Shown here: positions 33,993 through 43,124 of the stretch, piece by piece | Layout of the letters: the number at the start of each line of letters is the position of its first letter | Numbering within the stretch: the stretch's first letter is position 1 | Origin: Actinomyces sp. | Lineage (GTDB): Bacteria > Actinomycetota > Actinomycetes > Actinomycetales > Actinomycetaceae | Reading direction: 5' to 3' | NCBI GenBank assembly: GCA_018375675.1 | Contig: JAHACW010000015.1 | Span: 1-43,181, forward strand | Length of the DNA: 43,181 bases | Program-made: the position numbers and the translations under genes | Notes under the pieces: generated by a model | What the model saw: only the letters and a program-made list of their open reading frames with translations | Database searches by the model: none | What the model was told of the DNA's origin: nothing

Positions 33993-35471
33993 GTGTCCCG
34001 CTTTATTGTCGTCGCCCCCGGTTCGTCGGAGGCAGCCGCCCTCGCTACTGACGAGCTGGCCCGCGTTCTCGGCGTCGCCACCGTCGACGCCCTGGCCGGC
34101 ACGACGGCTACCGACGCCGCCCTCCGTCCCACCTCCGCTCTGCCCGCCGCGGTCGAAGCCGTCCGCGCCGCCGGCGACGACGCGCTCATCGCCCCCGCCC
34201 GTGAGGCCTCGAACCGCGCCTTCGACCACGTGGCCTGGAACCTGAACCTCGCCGCCTCCACCCGCGCCGGCGTCGTTCTCGCCTTCGACGCCGAGGGCGC
34301 CAGCGCCGAGCTGCTCGCCGAAGAGATCGCAGCCGCTCGCCTGCGCGCCAAGGCTGCTGCCGCCTCCGTCGTCGCCGTCGTCCTGACCGGTGGCGCCCCC
34401 GCGCTTCAGGCCGACGTCCCCGTCCTGCCCCTGCCGCTGGGCGACGAGGCAGCGGCCACCCTGCGCGCCACCGCCGCCCCCACCGCGGTCACCCCGCTCG
34501 CCTTCCAGGCCGACCTCATCGAGCGCGCCCGCGCCGAGCGTAAGCGCATCGTCCTGCCCGAGCCCGACGACGACCGCGTCCTGCAGGCCGCCGCCCAGGT
34601 CCTCGCCGCCGGCATCGCCGACATCACCTTCGTGGGCGACGCCGACTACGTTGCCAAGCGCGCCGGCGAGCTCGGCCTCGACCTGAGCGCCGCCCAGGTC
34701 GTCTCCGTGAACGATCCCGCTTACCTCGAGCGCTACGCCGAGGAGTTCGCGCGCCTGCGCGCCAAGAAGGGCGTCACCCTCGAACAGGCCCGCGAGAAGG
34801 TCACCGACGTGTCCTACTTCGGCACCATGATGGTCCACATGGGCGACGCCGACGGCATGGTCTCGGGCGCTGCCCACACGACCGCGCACACGATCGTTCC
34901 CTCCTTCCAGATCATCAAGACCGCCCCCGGCGTCTCCGTCGTCTCCTCCATCTTCCTCATGGCGATGAAGGACCGCGTGTGGGCCTTCGGCGACTGCGCC
35001 GTCAACCCCAACCCCACCTCCGAGCAGCTGGCCGATATCGCCGTGACCTCCGCGCGCACCGCCGCCCAGTTCGGCGTCACCCCGCGCGTCGCCATGCTCT
35101 CCTACTCGACCGGCACCTCCGGGGCCGGCCCGGACGTCGACGTCGTCGTCGAGGCCACCCGCCTCGCCCGCGAGAAGGCCCCCGAGCTGGCCATCGAAGG
35201 CCCCATCCAGTTCGACGCAGCCGTCGACGAGGCCGTCGCCGCCACCAAGCTGCCCGGCTCCGAGGTCGCCGGCAAGGCCACCGTCTTCGTCTTCCCCTCG
35301 CTGGAAGCCGGAAACATCGGCTACAAGGCGGTCCAGCGCTCCTCCGGCGCGCTCGCCGTCGGCCCCATCCTGCAGGGCCTCAACAAGCCCGTCAACGACC
35401 TGTCGCGCGGCGCCCTCGTCGAAGACATCGTCAACACCGTCGCCCTGACCGCCGTCCAGGCCCAGGGCTGA
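33993..35471 (+). CDS. pta: Phosphate acetyltransferase
   Basis: Converts acetyl-CoA and phosphate to acetyl-phosphate and CoA; together with ackA it makes acetate and ATP. 492 residues: an N-terminal domain (about 1-170; VVAPGSSEAAALATDEL) without a visible P-loop, then the PTA catalytic domain with RIVLPEPDDDRVLQAA, FGTMMVHMGDADGMVSGA, the phosphate/CoA loop MLSYSTGTSGAGPDV and a C-terminal NDLSRGALVEDIVNTV. It is intermediate between the short (~330) and long (~700) forms. The GTG at 33993 has AAAGGAG at 8 bases; longer frames from 33732 lack support. ackA follows by 96 bases. Confidence 0.96.
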   Translation: MSRFIVVAPGSSEAAALATDELARVLGVATVDALAGTTATDAALRPTSALPAAVEAVRAAGDDALIAPAREASNRAFDHVAWNLNLAASTRAGVVLAFDAEGASAELLAEEIAAARLRAKAAAASVVAVVLTGGAPALQADVPVLPLPLGDEAAATLRATAAPTAVTPLAFQADLIERARAERKRIVLPEPDDDRVLQAAAQVLAAGIADITFVGDADYVAKRAGELGLDLSAAQVVSVNDPAYLERYAEEFARLRAKKGVTLEQAREKVTDVSYFGTMMVHMGDADGMVSGAAHTTAHTIVPSFQIIKTAPGVSVVSSIFLMAMKDRVWAFGDCAVNPNPTSEQLADIAVTSARTAAQFGVTPRVAMLSYSTGTSGAGPDVDVVVEATRLAREKAPELAIEGPIQFDAAVDEAVAATKLPGSEVAGKATVFVFPSLEAGNIGYKAVQRSSGALAVGPILQGLNKPVNDLSRGALVEDIVNTVALTAVQAQG

Positions 35472-35567
35472 ACGGGACCGAGGTCCCGGGGTCCGGTTAC
35501 CATTGAACGTAAACGGGCCCCGGCCTCGTTCTTTTACTCCCAACCCCACAACACGAAAGGCGAACGC

Positions 35568-36767
35568 GTGTCCTCGTCCTCCGTCCTCGTCATTAACTCC
35601 GGCTCCTCCTCCATCAAGTACCAGCTCGTCGATCCCGAAACCGGCGACGCCATCGCCAAGGGCATCGTCGAGCGCATCGGCGACACCACCGGCCTCATCA
35701 AGCATGAGCACGGCGACGCCGTCACCAAGGAAGAGCTCCCGGTTCCCGACCACACCGTCGGCATGCGTGAGGTCCTGCGCCTCTTCGACACGGAGGGCCC
35801 GTCCCTGGCCGAGGCCCACATACTCGCCGTCGGCCACCGCGTCGTTCAGGGCGGCCGCTACTTCGACGGCCCGGCCCTCATCACCGACGAGGTCCGCAAC
35901 CTGATCGAAGAGCTGTGCCCGCTGGCTCCGCTGCACAACCCCGCCCACCTCAAGGGCATCGACGTGGCGCGCGAGCTCATGCCCGACGTCCCCCACGTCG
36001 CCGTCTTCGACACCGCGTTCTTCCAGCAGCTGCCCGACAAGGCCGCCCTGTACGCCCTCGAGACCGAGACCGCCGAGAAGTACTCGGTGCGCCGCTACGG
36101 CGCCCACGGCACCTCCCACCAGTTCGTCTCCCAGGAAATCTCGAAGATGCTGGGCCGCGACGACCTCAAGCAGATCGTCCTGCACCTGGGCAACGGCGCG
36201 TCCGCCTCGGCCGTCAAGAACGGCAAGCCGATCGACACCTCCATGGGCCTGACCCCCCTCGAGGGCCTCATGATGGGCACCCGCACCGGCGACATCGACC
36301 CGGCCGTCGTGTTCCACCTGCAGCGCGTCGCCGGCATGACCGTCGACGAGGTCGACACCCTCTTCAACAAGAAGTCCGGCATGAAGGGCATGACGGGCGA
36401 GTCCGACATGCGCTCCGTGTGGGACATGATCCACAACGACGAGGACCCCGAGGCTCAGCAGCGCGCCCGTACCGCCATGGACGTGTACATCAACCGCCTG
36501 CTGAAGTACGTGGGTTCCTACGCCGCTGAGCTCGGCGGCCTGGACGTCATCACCTTCACCGCCGGCATCGGCGAGAACGACGACGACGTGCGCCGCGAGC
36601 TGGCCGAGGCCCTCGCTCCCTTCGGCGTCAAGATCGACGTCGAGGCCAACAAGGGCCGCATCAAGGAGCCGCGCGTCGTGTCCACTCCCGACTCGGCCGT
36701 CACCCTCATCGTCTACCCGACCAACGAGGAGCTGGCGATCGCCCGCCAGGCGCTGACCTTCGCCTGA
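35568..36767 (+). CDS. ackA: Acetate kinase
   Basis: Acetyl-phosphate + ADP to acetate + ATP. 399 residues with the ASKHA-fold signatures VLVINSGSSSIKYQLV, VGHRVVQGG, FDTAFFQQLP, GAHGTSHQFV, VLHLGNGASASAV and FTAGIGEN. The GTG start has GAAAGG about 8 bases ahead. Co-directional with pta and the sirtuin. No anomalies. Confidence 0.98.
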   Translation: MSSSSVLVINSGSSSIKYQLVDPETGDAIAKGIVERIGDTTGLIKHEHGDAVTKEELPVPDHTVGMREVLRLFDTEGPSLAEAHILAVGHRVVQGGRYFDGPALITDEVRNLIEELCPLAPLHNPAHLKGIDVARELMPDVPHVAVFDTAFFQQLPDKAALYALETETAEKYSVRRYGAHGTSHQFVSQEISKMLGRDDLKQIVLHLGNGASASAVKNGKPIDTSMGLTPLEGLMMGTRTGDIDPAVVFHLQRVAGMTVDEVDTLFNKKSGMKGMTGESDMRSVWDMIHNDEDPEAQQRARTAMDVYINRLLKYVGSYAAELGGLDVITFTAGIGENDDDVRRELAEALAPFGVKIDVEANKGRIKEPRVVSTPDSAVTLIVYPTNEELAIARQALTFA

Positions 36768-36781
36768 TTCTCAGGTTTGTT

Positions 36782-36816
36782 CGAGGCCGGGGTTCCCACG
36801 TGGAGCCCCGGCCTCG
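36782..36816 (+). terminator. Hairpin behind ackA
   Basis: CGAGGCCGGGG (36782-36792) / CCCCGGCCTCG (36806-36816), an 11-bp perfect stem without a U-tract, in the gap between ackA and the sirtuin gene. Confidence 0.6.
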
Positions 36817-36855
36817 GGCGTATCCTGAGAGAGTAGCGCGAGCGAGGAGGCCCTC

Positions 36856-37611
36856 ATGAACGACGATGTTTCGACCCTGGCAGATTGGATCGCTCAGTCA
36901 CCGTCCACCGTGTTTTTCGGCGGCGCGGGCGTGTCCACCGAGTCTGGCATCCCGGACTTTCGCGGGGCCAACGGCTTCTACTTTCAAGAGCGCGAGATTC
37001 CCCTGGAGACGGTGCTGAGCATCGACTTCTTTGAGCGGCATCCGCAGGCCTACTGGGAGTGGTTCCACGAGATCTACCGTCCCGTAGAGCCCAACGGCGC
37101 GCACAGGGCCCTGGCTGCCCTGGAGGCCGCGGGGCGCCTGGACGCGGTCATCACGCAGAATATCGACGGCCTGCACCAGCGGGCCGGGTCGCGCGCCGTG
37201 TGGGAGTTGCACGGCAACTGGGAGCGCCTCGTATGCACGCGCTGCGGGACCGTCGCGGCGCTTGGCGATGCTGTCACGCTTGACGGGGATCCCGTGCCCG
37301 CGTGCCCGTCGTGCGGAGGGCAGATGCGCCCAGACATCGTCATGTACGGCGAGGCCCTCGACCAGGGCGTCATCGAGGCCGCCGTGTCCGCCATCGCGCG
37401 AGCATCCGTACTGATCGTGGCGGGCACGTCCCTCGTGGTCTACCCGGCGGCGGGCCTCATCAACTATTTCTCCGGGGACCACCTGGTGCTCATGAACGCC
37501 ACCCCGACCTCGGCCGACGCGCATGCCGACCTGATCATCCGCGAGCCGGTGGGCGCGACCCTCGACCGCGTCATGGACCAGCTGCGCGCGCGGGGCGTCG
37601 TTCCCGCGTAG
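36856..37611 (+). CDS. cobB: Sirtuin, NAD-dependent protein deacylase
   Basis: 251 residues, class III deacylase, cytosolic. GGAGVSTESGIPDFRG (NAD loop), TQNIDGLHQRAGS, the catalytic His in ELHGNWE, a zinc site C-x2-C ... C-x2-C (CTRCGTV, CPSCGGQ), RPDIVMYGE and AGTSLVVYPAAGL are all intact. GAGGAGG precedes the ATG. Bacterial sirtuins remove acyl groups, including acetyl-phosphate-dependent lysine acetylation, so its place right after pta-ackA is apt. It also consumes NAD, whose supply genes lie 1-5 kb on. Confidence 0.96.
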   Translation: MNDDVSTLADWIAQSPSTVFFGGAGVSTESGIPDFRGANGFYFQEREIPLETVLSIDFFERHPQAYWEWFHEIYRPVEPNGAHRALAALEAAGRLDAVITQNIDGLHQRAGSRAVWELHGNWERLVCTRCGTVAALGDAVTLDGDPVPACPSCGGQMRPDIVMYGEALDQGVIEAAVSAIARASVLIVAGTSLVVYPAAGLINYFSGDHLVLMNATPTSADAHADLIIREPVGATLDRVMDQLRARGVVPA

Positions 37612-37637
37612 GTACTGTCACACACCAATCCGCAAGA

Positions 37638-38543
37638 TCAGCCCTGCCCCAGGCCGGCGGGGTCGACGAGGGACAGGGCACGCGGAGCGCGCGAAATCCG
37701 CACGCTTTGGCCCCACGTCAGGGTCAGGCGGTCGGACTCCATGCCATCACCGAACAGGACGAGGGATTCGGAGGCGACGACGAGGCCGAGGTCTTCGTCC
37801 TCGTCCAGGATCCCCTCGGTGTATTCGACGCCGGTGAAGGGTGAGGGCCATGCCTCGCGCACGAACCACGCGAGCGAGCGCGAGGTCGGCGCGGGCAGGT
37901 CCCCCATGTGGCGGCCGCGTTTGAGGGATGCTCCCCATCCGGTTGCCCCGGTCCCGGTGGAGACAACGACGCCCGAGGAGGACTGTCGCTCCACACGGGT
38001 TCCGAGGGCCAGCTCGTAGCGGGCACTCTGATGGCTCGGGTGCCCAACGAATACCTCGTTGAGGGCGGTGAGCGTGCGCGAGTCGTCGGCGGTCGCTCGC
38101 ACCATCGTCAGCTGGTCCACCCGCAGGTCGGCACCCGCCTCGATGCGCCCGAGGGCCGCGACCCCCTGGTCGGGCGTGCAGCGCACGAGCACGCCGGCGT
38201 TCGACTGAGGGACGGAGTTGACGCCGACCACGGCCTGGTCGCCCGCGTACTTGGCGACGTTGGCGACCAGGCCATCTGGGCCCACGACAACGATGACGTC
38301 CTCGGGGGCGAAGAGGAAGCGCGACAGGGAGTCGCGCTCGACGTCGGCGCTCGCCCACCCCTCCGGGATGCCCGCGCGCACGCGCGCCAGCGCCGCCACG
38401 TGGGACTCGTGGGCGGCCTCGACGGAGGCGAGGGTTCGCCCGCGGCTCCTCAGGACGAATTCGACCTGGCCGCGCGTGGAGTAGCGGTCCATGAGCTCGT
38501 CAAATTCGGTGGGGCGTCGGACGATGACGGCGCGGCGACGCAT
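37638..38543 (-). CDS. Divergent NAD-kinase-like protein
   Basis: 301 residues with the NAD kinase fold signatures in altered form. VVVGPDGLVANVAKY sits where GGDG is expected, so the second Gly is Pro; the NE motif is present in LNEVFVGHPS; SSGVVVSTGTGATGWGASL matches the usual DGxxxSTPTGSTAY nucleotide loop. The first 70 residues are unusual. It may phosphorylate NAD, bind it as a sensor, or be inactive. It lies two bases downstream of the SPFH gene on the same strand (operon), under the NrtR-type promoter. Convergent with the sirtuin gene. Confidence 0.72.
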   Translation of the reverse strand: MRRRAVIVRRPTEFDELMDRYSTRGQVEFVLRSRGRTLASVEAAHESHVAALARVRAGIPEGWASADVERDSLSRFLFAPEDVIVVVGPDGLVANVAKYAGDQAVVGVNSVPQSNAGVLVRCTPDQGVAALGRIEAGADLRVDQLTMVRATADDSRTLTALNEVFVGHPSHQSARYELALGTRVERQSSSGVVVSTGTGATGWGASLKRGRHMGDLPAPTSRSLAWFVREAWPSPFTGVEYTEGILDEDEDLGLVVASESLVLFGDGMESDRLTLTWGQSVRISRAPRALSLVDPAGLGQG

Positions 38544-38545
38544 GG

Positions 38546-39556
38546 TTACTTGCCTTCCTTCGCGTGACCGGTGAACGCCGACACGAGATCGCTCAGCACG
38601 TCGGCGGTGATGGTGATGTTCCCGAAGGACGGCATGTTCTTCGCCATTTCCTTCAGGGCGAGCGCACGCGCCACCTCGGGCCCAGCCTCGGCGAGTGCCT
38701 GGATGTAGGCGGCGTCGTTGTCGACCCGGGCGCGGCCCGCGGTGTTCCAGTCGACTTCGTATGCCTTGGCTTTTTCAGTGATACGGCGCGCTTCCGCTTC
38801 AACCGCGATAGCGTCTGCTGCGGCCTTTTCTTCGGCTTCGCGCCTGGCGTTGTGCCCCTCCTGGTCGACGAGGTCGGCACGCTTGCGGGCCAGGTCGAGC
38901 TTGGATTGCATCTCGTTTTCAGAGATCTGGGACTCGCGTTCGACCGCGAGCGCCCGGCGTTCGTAGAGGGCGCGGTCGGCCTCGGCCTGGAGCTGCTCGA
39001 GGAGAGGGGCGCGCAGGGAGGATTCGACCCCTTCGTCCGGGCGCAGGCTCAGGAGGCGCGCGTCGACGACGGCAACGCCGGTGGCGCGCAGCTGATGATC
39101 ATCCGCGAAGGCTTGGGTGAGCACGTGACCAACCTTCTCCAGGGAGCCACAAATAGCGTCGGACAGGGGCATCTCGCCAATTGCCGAGGCCAGGGCAGAG
39201 AAGGCGATGCGGGTGACGGTCTCGTCGATCTGCCACAACCCCTGGGCGTCGGCTCCCGCTTCGCGCGGGTACAGGCCGAAGTCGTAGTGCGCGGCGGCGG
39301 CTTCTGCGTCCTCGATGCGGTAGGTGATGGCAACCTGCGCGTTGATGTTCTGCTGATCCGCGGTGGTCGCCTGCACGAGGAAGCTGTGGGCGCGGTTGGC
39401 GGTGGGCACCTCCGCGAGCGCGCAGCGGCCGGCTCGCAGCCAGAAGGACTGGCCGACACCGGATCGGATCGAGCGTCCGGCGCGGATCTGGACGACGTGA
39501 TCGCCGGAACCGCCCTGGTAGCGGATGAAGAAGGGGTGGTGGTGAAGGGTTCCCAT
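38546..39556 (-). CDS. SPFH/band-7 domain protein without membrane segment
   Basis: 336 residues. An SPFH-like domain (about 20-180; VQIRAGRSIRSGVGQSFWL, NAQVAITYRIEDAEAAAAHYDF) is followed by a long charged coiled coil (about 185-275; EAEEKAAADAIAVEAEARRITEKAKA) and a short C-terminal domain. Unlike most stomatin/flotillin-type proteins it has no N-terminal membrane helix, beginning MGTLHHHPFFIRY, so it is probably cytosolic or peripheral and oligomeric. GGAGCC precedes the ATG. First gene of a two-gene operon with the NAD-kinase-like protein and divergent from the NrtR-type regulator. Function unknown. Confidence 0.82.
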   Translation of the reverse strand: MGTLHHHPFFIRYQGGSGDHVVQIRAGRSIRSGVGQSFWLRAGRCALAEVPTANRAHSFLVQATTADQQNINAQVAITYRIEDAEAAAAHYDFGLYPREAGADAQGLWQIDETVTRIAFSALASAIGEMPLSDAICGSLEKVGHVLTQAFADDHQLRATGVAVVDARLLSLRPDEGVESSLRAPLLEQLQAEADRALYERRALAVERESQISENEMQSKLDLARKRADLVDQEGHNARREAEEKAAADAIAVEAEARRITEKAKAYEVDWNTAGRARVDNDAAYIQALAEAGPEVARALALKEMAKNMPSFGNITITADVLSDLVSAFTGHAKEGK

Positions 39557-39592
39557 GATGGCTCCTTGGTTGGGTGGCGAACCACTTGTTTG

Positions 39593-39639
39593 TGTCAGAC
39601 TGACGATAACACCGTATCACATTTAATGTCAACTCGACA
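39593..39639. promoter_or_regulatory. Pair of NrtR-type operators in a divergent promoter
   Basis: TGTC-AGACT-GACG (39593-39605) and TGTC-AACTC-GACA (39627-39639) are imperfect and perfect copies of TGTC-N5-GACA. Aligned head to head, the longer words are TTTGTGTCAGACTGAC and, on the other strand, TTTGTGTCGAGTTGAC. The second copy contains the -35 TTGACA of the leftward SPFH gene (complement of 39627-39632) and sits just before a -10-like TAGGCT (39644-39649) of the rightward regulator, so binding would block both. Confidence 0.75.
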
Positions 39640-39660
39640 CAAATAGGCTAGGCTTACACC

Positions 39661-40416
39661 ATGACCTCACCCCTCACCATCCCCGTCGCGGTCGACATCG
39701 TCGCCCTGACGGTCATCGACCACACGCTCCACGCCCTCGTCGTGAGGCGTGGAATCGAGCCTTTCAAGGACCATCTGGCACTCCCCGGCGGTTTCCTGCG
39801 CGAGGGCGAACAGACCGAGGAAGCCGCAGCACGCGAGCTCGAGGAGGAAACCGGTATCACTCCGCCGGGACACCTCGAACAGCTCTTCTCCTACGGGCCG
39901 GAAGGCCGCGATCCGCGCGGCCCCATCCTCTCCGTCGCCTACCTCCTCCTCGCCCCCTCGTTTTCGCCCACCCAGGCAGGAGGCGACGCTGCAGGCTCCC
40001 TGTGGCATCCCGTCGACGCTCTCCTTGCGCCCACCTCACCCCTCGCCTTCGACCACGCGAGAATCCTCGCGGACGGCGTGGAGCGCGCCCGCTCTAAGAT
40101 CGAATACTCACCCCTGGCCACATCCTTCTGCGGCCCCGAGTTCACGATCACACAGCTGCGCACCACGTACGAAGCCATCTGGGGATCGGCGCTCGACCCG
40201 CGCAATTTTCATCGCAAAGCAACAAAAACCGCCTCATTCATCGAACCAACGGGCGGCACGGTGCGCGAGGGCGCCGGGCGCCCGGCCGCCCTCTACCGCC
40301 TCGTCCCCGGCGTCGACGACACGGCCTTCGTCCTCGACCCACCCCTGCGCCGTCCACCCGCCCCCGCCCCGGCCTCGTCGATGAAGAGCGCGAGCGCGCC
40401 GAGTGCGCAAGAATAG
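39661..40416 (+). CDS. nrtR: NrtR-type Nudix transcriptional regulator
   Basis: 251 residues: an N-terminal Nudix fold (about 10-150; ALPGGFLREGEQTEEAAARELEEETGI spans a nearly canonical Nudix box, GX5EX7REXXEEXGU with small changes) and a C-terminal winged helix (about 160-235; FTITQLRTTYEAIWG, NFHRKATKTASFIEPTG). This is the arrangement of NrtR, which binds ADP-ribose or related nucleotides and represses NAD-synthesis genes. The ATG is only about 12 bases from a TAGGCT -10 box and has no ribosome site, so a nearly leaderless message is likely. nadE follows by 20 bases. Autoregulation is inferred from the operators upstream. Confidence 0.88.
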   Translation: MTSPLTIPVAVDIVALTVIDHTLHALVVRRGIEPFKDHLALPGGFLREGEQTEEAAARELEEETGITPPGHLEQLFSYGPEGRDPRGPILSVAYLLLAPSFSPTQAGGDAAGSLWHPVDALLAPTSPLAFDHARILADGVERARSKIEYSPLATSFCGPEFTITQLRTTYEAIWGSALDPRNFHRKATKTASFIEPTGGTVREGAGRPAALYRLVPGVDDTAFVLDPPLRRPPAPAPASSMKSASAPSAQE

Positions 40417-40436
40417 CCCAGTACCGAAGGAGAACC

Positions 40437-42518
40437 ATGAACTTCCATTCCCTCTACGATCAGGGTTTTGCGCGCGTTGCCGCCGTGACCCTGCCCGTGC
40501 ACCCCGCCCGCCCGTTCGAGAACGCGCGCGAGATCATCGACGCCGCCCGCGAGCTTGATACGCGCGGCGTCGCGATGGCCGTTTTCCCCGAGCTGTGTGT
40601 GTCCGGCTACGCCATCGACGACCTTTTCCTGCAGGACGTGCTGCTCGATAACGTCGAAAAGGCCCTCGCCCAGATCGTCGAGGCCAGCGCCGACCTGCTG
40701 CCCCTCCTCATCGTAGGTGCGCCCCTGCGCAAGGACAACGCCCTGTATAACTGCGCCGTCGCCATCCACCGCGGCCGCGTGCTGGCGATCGTCCCCAAGT
40801 CCCACCTGCCCAACTACCGCGAGTTCTACGAGAAGCGCCACTTCGTCACCATGCCCCCGCGCGCCAGCGAGCGCATCGAGGTGCCGTGGGGCGGCATCGA
40901 AGAATTCAGCGGCGGCCCCGTGTGGGTCCCCTTCGGCCAGGTCCTCCTGTCCGCCGACGACGTGCCCGGCCTGACGATCGGCATCGAAGTCTGCGAAGAC
41001 ATGTGGGTGCCCGTCACCCCGTCCACGGAGCTGGCGCTCGCGGGCGCGACCGTCCTGGCGAACCTGTCGGCCTCCCCCATCACCGTGGGACGCGGCGCCG
41101 ACCGCGAACTCATGGTGCGCTCCGTATCCGCTCGCTGCTCGGCGGCCTACGTGTACACGGCGGCCGGCATGGGCGAGTCCAGCACGGACCTCGCCTGGGA
41201 CGGCGAGGCCATGATTTACGAGGCCGGGGACCGCTTGGCCATCGGCGAGCGCTTCCAGGAGGGCGCGCATATCACGATCGCCGACGTGGACCTGGAGCGC
41301 CTGCGCACCGAGCGCAAGCGCCAGAACTCGTTCACGGACAACGCCCAGCGTTACTTCGCGGGCGACGAGCGCATGACCCCGCAGGAGGTCGAGTTCACGC
41401 TCGACCCGCCGCGCACCGACCTGGGCCTGGAGCGCTCCGTCAACCGCTTCCCCTTCGTCCCCAACGATCCCACGCGCCTGGAGCAGGACTGCTACGAGGC
41501 CTACAACATTCAGGTGGCCGGTCTGGTCCAGCGCCTGCGCGCGATCGGGAACCCGAAGATCGTTATCGGCGTCTCGGGTGGCCTGGATTCGACGCACGCG
41601 CTGGTCGTGGCCTCCCGCGCGATGGACCTGCTGGGCCGTCCGCGCACGGACATCCTGTGCTACACGCTGCCCGGCTTCGCCACCTCCGAGCGCACGAAGA
41701 AGAACGCGACCCTGCTGTGCCAGTACCTGGGCACGTCCTTCGAGGAGATCGACATCCGTCCGGCGGCCACGCAGATGCTGGCCGACATCGGCCACCCCTA
41801 CGGCGAGGGCGAGGCCACCTACGACGTGACCTTCGAGAACGTCCAGGCGGGCCTGCGCACCGACTACCTGTTCCGTCTGGCCAACCACCTGGGCGGCATC
41901 GTGCTGGGCACGGGCGACCTGTCCGAGCTGGCGCTGGGCTGGTGCACGTACGGCGTGGGCGACCAGATGAGCCACTACGCGGTCAACACGGGCGTTCCGA
42001 AGACCCTCATGCAGCACCTGATCCGCTGGGTCGTGGCCTCCAAGCAGTTCGACGATCGCGTCGGCGAGGTCCTCCTGTCGATCCTACACACGGAGATCTC
42101 CCCCGAGCTGGTTCCCGCCAAGCCGGGCGAGAAGATGCAGTCCACACAGGACAAGATCGGCCCCTACAACCTGCAGGACTTCACGCTGTACCACGTGCTG
42201 CGTCGCGGCGCGCGCCCCTCGAAGATCGCGTTCCTGGCGGAGAAAGCCTGGTCGGACGCCTCGGTCGGCTCCTGGCCGGTCGGCTTCCCCGAGGAGGACA
42301 AGGTCGCGTATTCGCTCGAGGAGATCGTCAAGTGGGAGCGCCTGTTCCTGTGGCGTTTCTTCAGCCAGCAGTTCAAGCGCAGCGCCCTGCCGAACGGCCC
42401 CAAGGTCATGGCCGGCGGCTCCCTGTCCCCGCGCGGGGATTGGCGCATGCCCTCGGATGTGTCGGGCGCAGATTGGGTCACAGAGCTCGACGAGGCCGTG
42501 AAGGGCCTGGTCGACTGA
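40437..42518 (+). CDS. nadE: Glutamine-dependent NAD+ synthetase
   Basis: Final step of NAD synthesis: deamido-NAD amidation using glutamine. 693 residues: a nitrilase-type glutaminase domain (about 1-300) with catalytic Glu in FPELCVSGY, Lys in [14 protein letters not shown] and Cys in [10 protein letters not shown], then an ATP-pyrophosphatase domain with the P-loop [17 protein letters not shown]-terminal residues include [23 protein letters not shown] precedes the ATG. It is directly downstream of nrtR and probably co-transcribed, so NAD status would control it. Terminated by a strong hairpin. Confidence 0.97.
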   Translation: MNFHSLYDQGFARVAAVTLPVHPARPFENAREIIDAARELDTRGVAMAVFPELCVSGYAIDDLFLQDVLLDNVEKALAQIVEASADLLPLLIVGAPLRKDNALYNCAVAIHRGRVLAIVPKSHLPNYREFYEKRHFVTMPPRASERIEVPWGGIEEFSGGPVWVPFGQVLLSADDVPGLTIGIEVCEDMWVPVTPSTELALAGATVLANLSASPITVGRGADRELMVRSVSARCSAAYVYTAAGMGESSTDLAWDGEAMIYEAGDRLAIGERFQEGAHITIADVDLERLRTERKRQNSFTDNAQRYFAGDERMTPQEVEFTLDPPRTDLGLERSVNRFPFVPNDPTRLEQDCYEAYNIQVAGLVQRLRAIGNPKIVIGVSGGLDSTHALVVASRAMDLLGRPRTDILCYTLPGFATSERTKKNATLLCQYLGTSFEEIDIRPAATQMLADIGHPYGEGEATYDVTFENVQAGLRTDYLFRLANHLGGIVLGTGDLSELALGWCTYGVGDQMSHYAVNTGVPKTLMQHLIRWVVASKQFDDRVGEVLLSILHTEISPELVPAKPGEKMQSTQDKIGPYNLQDFTLYHVLRRGARPSKIAFLAEKAWSDASVGSWPVGFPEEDKVAYSLEEIVKWERLFLWRFFSQQFKRSALPNGPKVMAGGSLSPRGDWRMPSDVSGADWVTELDEAVKGLVD

Positions 42519-42553
42519 CCTGACATGTCGCTCGGGATTCCGATCTGTCCTCT

Positions 42554-42585
42554 GAGGGGCGGTGCTCACGCGAGCACCGCCCCTC
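42554..42585 (+). terminator. Terminator of nadE
   Basis: 14-bp perfect stem GAGGGGCGGTGCTC (42554-42567) / GAGCACCGCCCCTC (42572-42585) with a 4-base loop. Confidence 0.88.
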
Positions 42586-42726
42586 GGCTTACTCACCATG
42601 CTCACTTCCCGGCCTCATCAGGCCATACACCCCTGCACCTCGCCCTCGAAACTATGCAGGTTTTCACACCGCCTCTGCCTTCGCGGCGACGAGGCCGGGG
42701 ACGGGTAGAATGGGCGCGCGGCCCTT

Positions 42727-42745
42727 CGTGAAACGGCCGTGAAAC
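42727..42745 (+). promoter_or_regulatory. CGTGAAAC 11-bp direct repeat before the small membrane gene
   Basis: CGTGAAAC at 42727 and 42738 with a GGC spacer, followed by GATTATCTTT, which could hold a -10 box. It is the same spaced motif as upstream of purU. It lies 23-41 bases before the start codon, in the promoter. Confidence 0.6.
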
Positions 42746-42767
42746 GATTATCTTTCAAGGGGTTCCC

Positions 42768-43124
42768 GTGCACGCCGGACTGATCGCCGCCTTCCTGATT
42801 CTCGCCGTCGCTCTCATCGCGGGTGGGCTCTACCTGTTTACCTCGGGCCTGACCGCGCACGCCGGCGTGTGCCGCCCTCCCCTGGGGCTGCACCTGGCGG
42901 GCATCGAGCCCGGCTCACAGGAATGGGAGCGCGCCCACCGCGCCGCGTGGCCCATCCTCTTCGGCGGCGGCGTCCTGGGCACAGCCCACGGCATCGCACT
43001 GGCAGCCACCACCCTCATGGACGCGCGCATCTCCGTGCCCATCGTCTTCATCGTCTCAGGGCTCATCGTCGAGGCCGGCCTCTGGCTGGTCGCAAAGGGC
43101 GCCGGCAAGGCGTCGCTGAAGTAA
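42768..43124 (+). CDS. Small SdpI-like integral membrane protein
   Basis: 118 residues with three hydrophobic helices (about 4-26, 60-84 and 87-108). GIEPGSQEWERAHRAAWPILFGGGVL resembles the W-x3-H/N-R-x4-W segment of SdpI-type proteins (immunity/sensor family), though the match is short. The GTG start has AAGGGG at 5 bases. A palindromic GCGCC-rich stretch (about 43125-43142) follows. Function unknown. Confidence 0.65.
   Translation: MHAGLIAAFLILAVALIAGGLYLFTSGLTAHAGVCRPPLGLHLAGIEPGSQEWERAHRAAWPILFGGGVLGTAHGIALAATTLMDARISVPIVFIVSGLIVEAGLWLVAKGAGKASLK

Noticed and set aside
33930..36434. 834-codon frame antisense to pta and ackA
   Set aside because: Asp/Gly/Val-rich shadow of two unmistakable genes, without a ribosome site or family match.
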